From positions 57,209 to 121,208 of the forward strand of contig JAFZPP010000047.1 in assembly GCA_017550285.1 (NCBI GenBank): a DNA stretch of 64,000 nt. Reading direction: 5' to 3'. Positions 41,941 through 50,643 of this stretch are shown piece by piece. The notes beneath the pieces are model-generated. The model searched no databases. It had not been told where the DNA came from and saw only the letters and a program-made list of their open reading frames with translations. A program made the translations under genes and the position numbers. This DNA comes from Oscillospiraceae bacterium (lineage in GTDB: Bacteria > Bacillota > Clostridia > Oscillospirales > Ruminococcaceae). The stretch's first letter is position 1; each line of letters begins with the position of its first letter.

Positions 41941-43953
41941 TTACGGGACAACATAGGAAATGCGCTCAAGCACTTCGCCGGTGACTGCATCGAAAATGAT
42001 CTCAAAATCATGATTTTCCGCAAGGCGGTATGCAAGCTGCGGCGCCGCTGCCGGATCCTGACTGAGATAAATGCAGAGCTCCGGTTCCGTGTCAAACGGT
42101 GCACCCGAGGTATCCGACGCCTTGAGCTCCGCTGCGGAGAGATATTTCTCCGGCAGTTCGAGTTTCGACAACTGCTCCGGAAGCAGCGGGAAATTCGCAT
42201 CTGCGCGGATTTCGCCGAGATTATTTTTGGCATAATATGCATAGGTACCGGTATTCCCGTCCTCATAGCTGTGAATCAGGATGCCTTTGTAAAGAATCCG
42301 GAACATTTTTCCGCCGACATAACCGGAGAGCTGATGATCCGGATCATACCGCAGCGTAAAATCGCTGAGATCGGTTTGCGGATATTTGGCTGCGAGCATA
42401 TCCCAGAGCACAGTGCATTCGTCCGCTGTGACGCTGTCGGTTTCTGCTTCGATGACAGGCAGCTTCTCCGGCGGTGTCCGGCGCGTAATGCCGTCTGCGG
42501 AATAATCGGAAAAGATCAGCGTATAGGTGCTGTTATAGCCGTCAAAGACGACAAACCGGCTTCTTCTGTACTGCGCCTGACCGTAGGCAAGTGTCACCGT
42601 TTCTTTTTCTCCTTCATCATTATTGAACCGGATTGTGACGCTGTCTTCGGTGATTTTTTCAATTACGGCTGTTTTATTCATGTCGGACAATGCAAAATGC
42701 GGATCATTCTGGAACCACGCGGACTGTCCCTCTCCGAAATAATCGCCCTCATAAACGATGAAGTTTTCCGTGCTTTTGCGGGTTGACAGACGTTCGCCGG
42801 CAACCGAGTAGCCGTCCTGCGTGGTTGTCAGTGTCAGCGTGCAGTGCGGCTTCTGCGCCTGCTTCCGGAGTTCCTGCTTGAGCAGAGAAAGATCGGCAGC
42901 GCTGAGAATGCCGTCGCTGTTGAGATCGGCAGCCTTCCAGTCTTTCAGTACGGTGTCCGGCTTTGAGAGCAGATAATCACCGAGCAGTGTCAGGTCGGCA
43001 TTGTTGAGCAGATTGTCACCGCTTGCATCGCCCGCCGGATGATGATGCTCCGGCTCTGTCAGCGGCAGCACCGGAATGCCCTCATAAAACGCAAATTGCA
43101 GCGTATCGCCGCACTGGGCATCCTTCATCGAAATCTCACATCGGAGCAGCTTTTCGCGCGGGGTATACCGGAAATCATTTCCCTCGGCATCCTGAATCCA
43201 GATCGGATAGCTTGTATCTCTGCTTCCGACCGTGACCGTGCGGATGTCCGGCAGATCATGGCAGTTTGCGATTTTTTGCCATGTCACATCATCCGTCAGG
43301 ACGCCGTTATTGATATTGACGGGCGTGTCGGTCAGCAGCAGATCGCCGTAGGAAAGCTGCATATCTGTCTCGCCTTGATATTGAATCCTGCGCGCTGCGT
43401 ATCCGTTCCGTTCTGCTTTATCCGGATAAAACTGCGTGAATACCGGATACTGTCCGTCCTCCGTTTGACCGTGGTAGATCCAGAAGCCGCCGACTGCACC
43501 GTCGTCATATTTCTTCACCAGATAGAGCACAGCGGTCTGCTCTGTGCTTTCATCGAAATTGAAGGCGGTGCCGGAGCGTTCTTCGTCGATCTCATAGTAA
43601 TACGGTTCCTCCGTATAAATCGAGCCGAGAGCCAGATCAAAGAATCCGGTGTAATTTTCGCGCAGCGGAATATCCGAAACGGTGCCGGGATTTGATTCTG
43701 CGGGATAAAAGCCGCTGTGGCTGAAAAAGCTGCCGTATTTCGGCTTTTTCGTATACTTTCCGCTGACGATTTCGACGAATACGCGCGGATCGTCGAACAG
43801 CTCGCCGGTCTCGCCGTCATAGACCGTGACCGTGACGGAGCCTGTCTTTGCGCCGGACAAATCCTCCGCAGCCGTAACGGGCAGTGCGGTACAGAGCATG
43901 CCTGCGGATGCGCAGAGGCATGCGGCGTTCAGTGTATATTTTCTGTGTTTCAT
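41941..43953 (-). CDS. Secreted protein with internal dockerin-like pair and PepSY-like tail
   Basis: 670 residues from ATG 43953 (GGGGGAAG upstream). Signal peptide, then a Cna-B/carboxypeptidase-regulatory-like beta domain (SVTVTVYDGETGELFDDPRV), a region of unknown fold, an internal dockerin-like segment (about 305-370: DASGDNLLNNADLTLL and DLNSDGILSAADLSLL), another beta-rich region, and a C-terminal stretch (YLSQDPAAAPQLAYRLAENH, then IIFDAVTGEVLERISYVV) like the FTP/PepSY inhibitory domain of secreted peptidases. No peptidase domain is present. A dockerin in mid-protein is uncommon; role unknown. Confidence 0.8.
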   Translation of the reverse strand: MKHRKYTLNAACLCASAGMLCTALPVTAAEDLSGAKTGSVTVTVYDGETGELFDDPRVFVEIVSGKYTKKPKYGSFFSHSGFYPAESNPGTVSDIPLRENYTGFFDLALGSIYTEEPYYYEIDEERSGTAFNFDESTEQTAVLYLVKKYDDGAVGGFWIYHGQTEDGQYPVFTQFYPDKAERNGYAARRIQYQGETDMQLSYGDLLLTDTPVNINNGVLTDDVTWQKIANCHDLPDIRTVTVGSRDTSYPIWIQDAEGNDFRYTPREKLLRCEISMKDAQCGDTLQFAFYEGIPVLPLTEPEHHHPAGDASGDNLLNNADLTLLGDYLLSKPDTVLKDWKAADLNSDGILSAADLSLLKQELRKQAQKPHCTLTLTTTQDGYSVAGERLSTRKSTENFIVYEGDYFGEGQSAWFQNDPHFALSDMNKTAVIEKITEDSVTIRFNNDEGEKETVTLAYGQAQYRRSRFVVFDGYNSTYTLIFSDYSADGITRRTPPEKLPVIEAETDSVTADECTVLWDMLAAKYPQTDLSDFTLRYDPDHQLSGYVGGKMFRILYKGILIHSYEDGNTGTYAYYAKNNLGEIRADANFPLLPEQLSKLELPEKYLSAAELKASDTSGAPFDTEPELCIYLSQDPAAAPQLAYRLAENHDFEIIFDAVTGEVLERISYVVP

Positions 43954-44105
43954 ATGTCTTCCCCCTTGCATATCAAATGTCAAAATGTCACGGCAATGCC
44001 GTTCAAAGATATAGAACGGATCAAACGGCGAAAATGTTACGCTTTGCCGCGCAGCAAAATGTGCGTATCGGAGCCCCGCAGCTTTGCAGGGCGGTATCTG
44101 TCTTT

Positions 44106-44134
44106 ATTATACAAATGCGTGACAGAAAATGCAA
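44106..44134 (-). promoter_or_regulatory. Promoter of the 43953 gene
   Basis: Minus strand: TTGCAT (44129-44134), 17 bp, TATAAT (44106-44111). The 150-nt leader contains GC-rich hairpin-forming stretches (CCCTGCAAAGCTGCGGGG; GCTGCGCGGC) that I could not assign to a riboswitch. Confidence 0.7.
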
Positions 44135-44159
44135 GCAAATTCACGGATTGTTCAGAATC

Positions 44160-44191
44160 AGAAACAGCGCCCCGCAGATGCAGAGCGCTGT
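44160..44191 (-). terminator. Terminator of the PstS-like gene
   Basis: ACAGCGC (44164-44170) pairs with GCGCTGT (44185-44191); minus-strand TTTC follows. Confidence 0.6.
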
Positions 44192-44210
44192 CTTTGCCGT
44201 ACAGATGAAA

Positions 44211-45926
44211 TTATTTGACGGGGCAGTATCCGGCGAGCTTTATGAGTTCCTGTCCCTCATCCGAGAGGAGATACTGCTTGATCTCCTCGGCTTTTGCGTC
44301 GCCGCCCTTGCGCGTGACGGCGAAATATCCCGATGAGAACGGATAAACCTTGCTGATCAGATTCTCGTTATCCGGCGAAATACCGTTGATTTTCAGCACC
44401 TTGATATCCGCATTCTGATAGAGATTGTTGATGTAATAATAGAACGAATAGCCGATGCTGCATGTTTTATTCTGATACGATGCGATGCTGTCAACCAGTC
44501 CGCCCATGGTCTTGACAACCGGTGCTTTCGGTGCGGGCATCATTTCGACGCCGTCCATGACCATATTCTCCATTACGGTCTGGCTGCCGGAATTCGGCTC
44601 GCGCTGATAGGCGACGATCTCCTCGTCATTGCCGCCGACCAGCGACCAGTTCGTGATCTGCCCGCTGTAGATTGCCTGAATCTGCCAGACGGTCAGGCTG
44701 TCCACGGGATTGTCCTTGTGCGTGATAAAGACGAAGCCGTCCAGTGCGACCGGTGTGACATCCAGCTCGACATTGTTGTCTGCGGCGAGCTGTTTCTCCT
44801 CCGCGGAGGGCTCGGTCACGAACAGCAGATTCTTATTCGCTTTCCCGAGAATGAGATTTTCATAGGCGGGACCGGTCGTATTGTGATCGAGATAATATTC
44901 CATCTCGTCATCCGCGATGCCGCAGAACTGCCGGTGCAGCTCTGCCGTAATCGGGATTGTCGCAGTTGAGCCGTCGATATTCCGGAAGTCATATTTATTG
45001 AATTTCGTCTTGTCGGCGGCAATCTCTTTCCAGTCCGCCGGACGGGTCAGATTGACATTGACATTCGTCGAGAATCTGCCCTTATTGTTCGTCGGCAGTA
45101 CCGTGAATTCCTTTTCGGTCTGCGTGAAATGCACGCGCATCCAGTTGTCAGCCAGATACTGATTTGCAGCCTCGCCGACGTACTCATTGCCGCCTGCTTT
45201 CAGCGTGACGGTGTATTTGACCTTGTCTCCGGCATACAGATGCTCGAGGTCCTGTCCTTCCACAAGAGACGGTGTATATATGGGGGATACGTTTTTCATG
45301 CGTGCACTTTTGCAGCCCTTGCAGTCGCTGAGCTGATTCGTCTCTTTGTACTGACCGTCCGTGACTGTCCAGTAGACGGAGCCGTCCTCGAAGGGGTCGA
45401 TTTCCGAGACCGGATCCTCCTCAAAATGCACCTTGATTTCCTTCGTCGTCTGCTTTAAGCGGATGCCGTATTCCTGCTCGACAAATGCCGGAAGATCCTT
45501 TTCCGCCATGTCACTGTCCTTGAGACAGAGATGCAGCGTGACCGTGTCATCCTCTTTGAGATCAGGGCTCAGCTCCTCACGGTAAATGCTGAGCTGACAG
45601 CCGAGATCACGGCATTTTTTGATGCCTTCTGTCCGGTTCCGCATCAGCCGGACGGTTTTCGTAGTGCCGCCGATTTTGAGTTCATGCGGTGTCTCGAAGC
45701 TGGCAGGCGTCGATTTTTCCGTGATGACGCCGCCGGTTTCATGGTAGTATTTGAAATCCACATCCCCGAACGGATCAATTTCAACGAGCTCCTTCGGGGG
45801 CTCCGTGGTGACCGTCGTCGTTTCAACATACGCCGGTTCGGAATCCGGTTCGATGTTTTCAATGCAGCCGGTCAGTGCGGGGATTGCCAGAAGAAAAGCG
45901 GATACGATAATGAGATGCCTTTTCAT
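44211..45926 (-). CDS. PstS-like solute-binding lipoprotein with N-terminal extension
   Basis: 571 residues, GGAGGA six bases before ATG. Lipobox ALTGC (Cys about 21). Two tandem copies of a small domain rich in EIDPFGDVDFKYYHETGG / EIDPFEDGSVYWTVTDGQYK come first (40-310). The C-terminal 260 residues match PstS-type binding proteins: DGSTATIPITAELHRQF, VALDGFVFITHKDNPVDSLT, IQAIYSGQITNWSLVGGND, REPNSGSQTVMENM. No pstCAB genes are nearby, so it may act as a sensor or signal protein rather than in phosphate uptake. Confidence 0.85.
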   Translation of the reverse strand: MKRHLIIVSAFLLAIPALTGCIENIEPDSEPAYVETTTVTTEPPKELVEIDPFGDVDFKYYHETGGVITEKSTPASFETPHELKIGGTTKTVRLMRNRTEGIKKCRDLGCQLSIYREELSPDLKEDDTVTLHLCLKDSDMAEKDLPAFVEQEYGIRLKQTTKEIKVHFEEDPVSEIDPFEDGSVYWTVTDGQYKETNQLSDCKGCKSARMKNVSPIYTPSLVEGQDLEHLYAGDKVKYTVTLKAGGNEYVGEAANQYLADNWMRVHFTQTEKEFTVLPTNNKGRFSTNVNVNLTRPADWKEIAADKTKFNKYDFRNIDGSTATIPITAELHRQFCGIADDEMEYYLDHNTTGPAYENLILGKANKNLLFVTEPSAEEKQLAADNNVELDVTPVALDGFVFITHKDNPVDSLTVWQIQAIYSGQITNWSLVGGNDEEIVAYQREPNSGSQTVMENMVMDGVEMMPAPKAPVVKTMGGLVDSIASYQNKTCSIGYSFYYYINNLYQNADIKVLKINGISPDNENLISKVYPFSSGYFAVTRKGGDAKAEEIKQYLLSDEGQELIKLAGYCPVK

Positions 45927-46053
45927 GATTCATCCTCCGATCATACGGTGCACTCTGCCGGACTGCCTGTCCGGAGAGGAGATCATTTGCCTGTGATGCG
46001 TGAAGCGCTGCGGATTGTTCATATGCTTGGTCTGAGGCTGCTTTTCTTCCCCT

Positions 46054-46082
46054 ATTATAGCGTATCGGCTTTGTTTTGTCAA
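46054..46082 (-). promoter_or_regulatory. Promoter of the PstS-like gene
   Basis: Minus strand: TTGACA (46077-46082), 17 bp, TATAAT (46054-46059). Confidence 0.85.
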
Positions 46083-46106
46083 GCGGACGTTTCATAAAAA
46101 ACGCAC

Positions 46107-46135
46107 TTGCATTGTTTCTGCGTTTGTGCTATAAT
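46107..46135 (+). promoter_or_regulatory. Promoter of the LRR-dockerin gene
   Basis: TTGCAT (46107-46112), 17 bp, TATAAT (46130-46135); divergent from the PstS-like gene. Confidence 0.8.
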
Positions 46136-46221
46136 AGACGCAGAGATACTGCATGCACAGTATACTCAGACTGCGTATCGTTTGTCATACGCCGGAAACT
46201 GAAACAGAAAGGAACGATGAT

Positions 46222-48723
46222 ATGAAGAAACAAAGAATCACTGCAATGCTTGCGGCAGGGCTGATGCTTGCAAATGCCGGCGGCACTTTACAGCTCCCTG
46301 TCTGTGCCGAGACGAATGCGGCTGCTCCGCCTGCGGCAATCCTGACCGATACCGCCGCAATTACGGCGGGCGATACCACGACCGCAGCGGCAAGCACTGC
46401 GCCCGCTGCACAGACAGACAATACCACCACCACAAAAGCAAGCAGCCAGACCACTGTGAATCTGTGCAGTACGGTTATCACAACCGGAACCGGTCTGACC
46501 ACGACGAAGGCACGCGGTACCACCACCACAAAGGCAACCGGTCTGACCACGACGAAGGCAGGCGGTACTACAACCACAAAGGGAACCGGTCTGACCACGA
46601 CGAAGGCAGGCGGTACTACAACCACAAAGGCAACCGGTCTGACCACGACGAAGGCAGGCGGTACCACCACCACAAAAGCGACCAGTCCGACCACTGCGAA
46701 GACCGGCGTTACGACTACCACAAAGGCAGGCAGCGTGACCCTGACAAATACGGTCGAAACCGGTGAAACCATGCCGTTCACAGGCTCAACAGCCTACAGC
46801 GAGACAACCAAAGCGTTCGTAGCCGAGACAACAAAGCCTGCGACAATCCAGACAACCTACATCACCACAACCGTGACAACCGTCACAACCATTCAGACCG
46901 CGACCGAAGCCACCACTACCCCCGCGCCGAATGCCGAAAATACATTTGAGTATACGGTCAATGAAGACGGCAAGGGCGTGACAATTACAAAGTACAACGG
47001 CTCTTACAATGCCGTTAAGATTCCCGCCAAGCTCGAAGGTCTGCCTGTCACCGAGATCGGCAGCATGGTCTTTATGGGCAAAGAGGAGATAGAGGCGATT
47101 GCGATTCCGGATACGGTCAAGGTAATCGGCAGCAATGCATTCTCCGGCTGTACCGGTCTGACAAAGGTCACGATTCCGGACAGCGTCACGGTCATCAGCT
47201 CGGGTGCATTCGGAAGCTGTACCGGTCTGACGGAAATCACGGTTCCCGAAAACGTCACCGAGATCGGTTCGCAGGCATTTGCAAGCTGTTCTGCACTGAA
47301 AACTGTTTCGATTCCTGCAAACACTGCAAAGATCGGCGGCAGCGCATTCCGCGATACGCCGTGGCTGAAGGCACAGCAGGAGAAGAATCCGCTTGTGATT
47401 GTCAATCAGATTCTCATTGATGCGGCGGCTGCATCCGGTGAGGTCAAGGTACCGGACGGCGTGACCGCAGTCGGTGATATGGCATTCTCCGGCTGCCGTG
47501 CACTGACTGCCGTGACCGTGCCGGAGGGGGTTAAGACAATCGGCGAAAGCGCATTCTATAACTGCACCGGTCTTGCATCGGTGAAGCTGCCGTCTACGCT
47601 CGAAAGCATCGGCTATCAGGCATTCGGCATGTGCTCCGCGCTGACTGCCGTAACCGTTCCGCCCAGTGTGAAGGAAATCGGCGGCAGCGCATTCCTGAGC
47701 TGTGAAAAGCTCGAAACGCTCGTCCTTCCGAATGATCTGACGGTGATCGCCAATTCCGCCTTTGCAGGATGCAGGGCACTGACCGCGATCGCACTGCCGG
47801 AAGGTCTCAAGACGATTGAAGCCCGCGCTTTGACCGGCTGCTCCGGACTGGAGACCGTTGTCATTCCGGAGGGCACGGAAAGCATCGGATTTGCTGCATT
47901 TGCAATGTGCAGCGGTCTGACCGGCATCACCATTCCGGAAAGCGTAACCACGATCGGACCGACCGCATTCAGCGGCTGCCAGAATCTGACTGTTTACGGC
48001 AAGGCTGGCTCCGCTGCGGAAACCTATGCACAGCAGAACGGTCTGACCTTCAAGGAGATCGGCTCCGATCTGCCGCTCAGAGGCGATGTCAACGGCGACA
48101 GCACGGTCGGCGTTGAGGATGCACAGCTTGCACTGCTGGAATATGTCAATGCAGTGGCAGGGCTCGAAAGCACCTTCACCGAGGCGCAGCGCGCTGCGGG
48201 CGATGTCAACGGTGACAATATGGTCACGGTTGAGGATGCGCAGATGATTCTGCTCTATTATGTCACGAACACAGTCTCCGGCGAATCGGTTACATGGGAG
48301 CAGCTGCTCGGCTTCGAGCGTGCACAGTATATCCGCACGAGCTGGAGCCACGGAGAATATCCGGTCGTCACAAAGATCACATCCGAGGATGCACTGGAAT
48401 CGTACATCAATGCAAACAAAAAGCTCTATGATCTTGCGTCCGAGCGCTCCGAAAAGAGCTTCACGGAAGCTGCCGCGGAATATACATCGGAATGGTTTGA
48501 GAAGCATCAGCTTGTGATTGTGCTTCTGGCAGAGAGCAGCGGCTCGATCAGACATACCGTTTCGGGCGTCAGCAAGGATCAGATTCAGATTACACGCTCT
48601 GCGCCGGAGACAATGACCGCTGATATGGCTGCGTGGTTTATCCTGATTGAGCTGGACAAATCGGCAGAGATTTCCGATCAGGTCAGCGTCAAGCTCAATC
48701 AGTTTGAATGGGAAAAGAAATAA
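46222..48723 (+). CDS. BspA-type LRR protein with Thr-rich repeats and dockerin
   Basis: 833 residues from ATG 46222 (AAAGGAA upstream). Signal peptide; a Thr/Lys/Gly low-complexity region (60-250) with four 16-residue copies of GLTTTKAGGTTTTKAT; LRR_5/BspA repeats (260-610; units such as VTEIGSQAFASCSALKTVSI and VKEIGGSAFLSCEKLETLVL); a dockerin (620-690; DVNGDSTVGVEDAQL and DVNGDNMVTVEDAQM) with tail SGESVTWEQLLG; and a C-terminal 130-residue domain (VVTKITSEDALESYINANKK) of unknown role. Surface or cellulosome-attached binding protein. The Lys-containing Thr repeat suggests an O-glycosylated or flexible stalk. Confidence 0.9.
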   Translation: MKKQRITAMLAAGLMLANAGGTLQLPVCAETNAAAPPAAILTDTAAITAGDTTTAAASTAPAAQTDNTTTTKASSQTTVNLCSTVITTGTGLTTTKARGTTTTKATGLTTTKAGGTTTTKGTGLTTTKAGGTTTTKATGLTTTKAGGTTTTKATSPTTAKTGVTTTTKAGSVTLTNTVETGETMPFTGSTAYSETTKAFVAETTKPATIQTTYITTTVTTVTTIQTATEATTTPAPNAENTFEYTVNEDGKGVTITKYNGSYNAVKIPAKLEGLPVTEIGSMVFMGKEEIEAIAIPDTVKVIGSNAFSGCTGLTKVTIPDSVTVISSGAFGSCTGLTEITVPENVTEIGSQAFASCSALKTVSIPANTAKIGGSAFRDTPWLKAQQEKNPLVIVNQILIDAAAASGEVKVPDGVTAVGDMAFSGCRALTAVTVPEGVKTIGESAFYNCTGLASVKLPSTLESIGYQAFGMCSALTAVTVPPSVKEIGGSAFLSCEKLETLVLPNDLTVIANSAFAGCRALTAIALPEGLKTIEARALTGCSGLETVVIPEGTESIGFAAFAMCSGLTGITIPESVTTIGPTAFSGCQNLTVYGKAGSAAETYAQQNGLTFKEIGSDLPLRGDVNGDSTVGVEDAQLALLEYVNAVAGLESTFTEAQRAAGDVNGDNMVTVEDAQMILLYYVTNTVSGESVTWEQLLGFERAQYIRTSWSHGEYPVVTKITSEDALESYINANKKLYDLASERSEKSFTEAAAEYTSEWFEKHQLVIVLLAESSGSIRHTVSGVSKDQIQITRSAPETMTADMAAWFILIELDKSAEISDQVSVKLNQFEWEKK
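46492..46683 (+). repeat. 48-bp coding minisatellite, four copies
   Basis: Units at 46492, 46540, 46588 and 46636, nearly identical, followed by a diverged fifth (46684-46731). The length is a multiple of three, so copy-number change keeps the frame of the LRR-dockerin protein. Confidence 0.85.
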
Positions 48724-48762
48724 TCAGAAACCCGCTGACCGCACAATGATGCATAAAAATGA

Positions 48763-48808
48763 ACAATGCCCCGAAGTGAAAGACCAGTCACTTCGGGGCA
48801 TTGTGTTT
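48763..48808. terminator. Bidirectional terminator
   Basis: A 17-bp perfect stem ACAATGCCCCGAAGTGA/TCACTTCGGGGCATTGT (48763-48779, 48788-48804), followed by GTTT. It shares the GCCCCGAAG...CTTCGGGGC core with the terminator at 15741. Confidence 0.85.
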
Positions 48809-48830
48809 ATGATGACAGATAAACGGACGG

Positions 48831-50621
48831 TCAGGATTGTCCGGCGGGATGCTGCCTGTCTGCCGGCGTGTCTGCTGCACGGAGCATTCTCTGGTGCAGA
48901 TCGCTGATATAGAAATTCTGACCGATCAGCAGGGCAATATATTCGCCGCTGTTGAAGATATCATTTGTCAGACCGCAGAGCAGATAGCCGTAGATTTTAT
49001 CGGCATAGAAAACCGGAAACAGCGCGAAGCTGCTGCATTTTGAGGACAGCTCATGACGGTAGAATATGCCGGAGATCGGGCAGGACTGCCGTTTGCTGTC
49101 GATATAGAAGACATTTCCGCCCTTCATGACGCAGCAGAGCCGGATTGTCTTCGGATAGACCGTTTCCTGCTCCGGATGATAGCAGACCGGTTCCTCGAAC
49201 ATGAACAGCGCGGCATTTTGCAGCCCGAGCCTGCTGACGGCACGGAGCGCCTTTTCGCGCGAAAATTCCGTTCTACCTGTCTGCATCATGCCGGCGATCA
49301 GGTAATCCTTCATCATGATGCGGCTTTCGAGCAGGTCGCCGGTTTCGCGGATGCTGCTGTTCGAGATTGCATGAATCGCCTGATCCTTCATTTCACTGAA
49401 CAGCCGGTTCAGCATGACATTCGGCATCACGAAATTGACGCCGGCTTGCAGGCGCTCAATGGATTTGAGCAGCTTCGGCGGATCGGTATATTTCATCGCG
49501 CCCTTCTCAAAGAAAATCCGGATCAGGCGGCTGATCTCCTGAAAGGTCTCGGGGCTCATATACCGGTTCTTCTGCGCTTGCAGCATTTTTGTGATGAACT
49601 CGACAAACAGCCGCCGGAGATTGACATTTTCGCGGCTGATCTGTTCGGTGCGGTAGCGGTAGAAGCAATCGTCGAACATGCGGTAAATGAACGCGGGATT
49701 GACCTCGGTCAGCTCCTGCACCGTGTAGTCATACATCTCATAATCAAAGGATTCTCTGCCGTACAGACGGGTCTGTATCATTGCGGATTCCGCTTTTTCG
49801 CCGTTCATTTTTTTCAGCAGCAGCTCCAGTGCCTTCTGCCCGAGCGTTGTACGGTCGCAGCCGATGGAAGAAAGCGACGGAATCAGTTCCGTTGACATCA
49901 TGGTATTGTCAAAGCCGAAGACGAGAATATCTCTGCCGGGGACAAGCCCCTTTGCCGCCATTGCCGTATAGAGCCCCTTCGCTGCGGCATCGTTCACGCA
50001 GAATATCGCCTGCACATGCGGATTTTTCTCAAGCAGCTCTGTCGCCTCCGCGACGCAGTTGAACGACATATCCGTATGGATAAAATTCTCCTCGGAAAAA
50101 CGGATGCCGTTCTCCTCGAGACAGCGGATGAAGATTTCCTTCCGGAGAATCGAATCGAAATTATCGCTTCTGCCGCCGAGCATGCACAGCCGCGAGAGTC
50201 CGTTGATATTGACCAGACACTCGACGGCTTCGCGGATACCGGCTTCGTTGTCATAATTTACCGTCGTGACATTTTCGATATTCGTTGCAATAAACACACT
50301 CGGCACCTTTTTGAAATCCGCGACAAGGCTTTCGTCGATTGTATGGCTGCGGCTGGTGCTGAGATTGCCGATATGCACGATGAATCCGTCAAAATCGCAG
50401 ATTTCGCCTGCCTCGAAAACAGAGTTGTAGATGCGGTTGTAATCATGGATTTCGGAAGGAATTTCCGGATTGTAGTATCTGCCCGGCAGCACAACCAGAC
50501 GGATATGCTCATGATCGGGGATTGCATTCCGGACATTGCTGATCAGCTCCTTGGAGAAATCAGCAAAGATATCCTCCAGCACAAGCCCGATGACCGTTAT
50601 ATTTTTGTTTCTGTCTTTCAT
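48831..50621 (-). CDS. LacI/PBP1-like ligand-sensor protein without HTH or output domain
   Basis: 596 residues from ATG 50621; upstream codons encode no helix-turn-helix. Residues 5-290 are a periplasmic-binding-protein type 1 fold as in LacI regulators (ITVIGLVLEDIFADFSKELI, FDGFIVHIGN, LCMLGGRSDN, AIFCVNDAAAKGLYTAMAAK, LVFGFDNTMMSTELIPSLSS). A helical linker follows (290-460), then a GAF-like C-terminal domain (470-580). No signal peptide or membrane segment, so it is cytoplasmic. This resembles the sensory half of sugar-sensor/GGDEF proteins with the cyclase missing. It follows the FIST-EAL gene by 22 bp in one operon. Confidence 0.75.
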   Translation of the reverse strand: MKDRNKNITVIGLVLEDIFADFSKELISNVRNAIPDHEHIRLVVLPGRYYNPEIPSEIHDYNRIYNSVFEAGEICDFDGFIVHIGNLSTSRSHTIDESLVADFKKVPSVFIATNIENVTTVNYDNEAGIREAVECLVNINGLSRLCMLGGRSDNFDSILRKEIFIRCLEENGIRFSEENFIHTDMSFNCVAEATELLEKNPHVQAIFCVNDAAAKGLYTAMAAKGLVPGRDILVFGFDNTMMSTELIPSLSSIGCDRTTLGQKALELLLKKMNGEKAESAMIQTRLYGRESFDYEMYDYTVQELTEVNPAFIYRMFDDCFYRYRTEQISRENVNLRRLFVEFITKMLQAQKNRYMSPETFQEISRLIRIFFEKGAMKYTDPPKLLKSIERLQAGVNFVMPNVMLNRLFSEMKDQAIHAISNSSIRETGDLLESRIMMKDYLIAGMMQTGRTEFSREKALRAVSRLGLQNAALFMFEEPVCYHPEQETVYPKTIRLCCVMKGGNVFYIDSKRQSCPISGIFYRHELSSKCSSFALFPVFYADKIYGYLLCGLTNDIFNSGEYIALLIGQNFYISDLHQRMLRAADTPADRQHPAGQS

Positions 50622-50643
50622 CTGAAGCTGCTCCGTTTCTGTA

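Noticed and set aside
46492..46731. CRISPR-like regular repeat
   Set aside because: Units are contiguous with no spacers, in frame, and encode a Thr-rich stalk.
46786..48555. 589-codon minus-strand frame opposite the LRR protein
   Set aside because: Antisense shadow of repeated LRR codons; no start signal.
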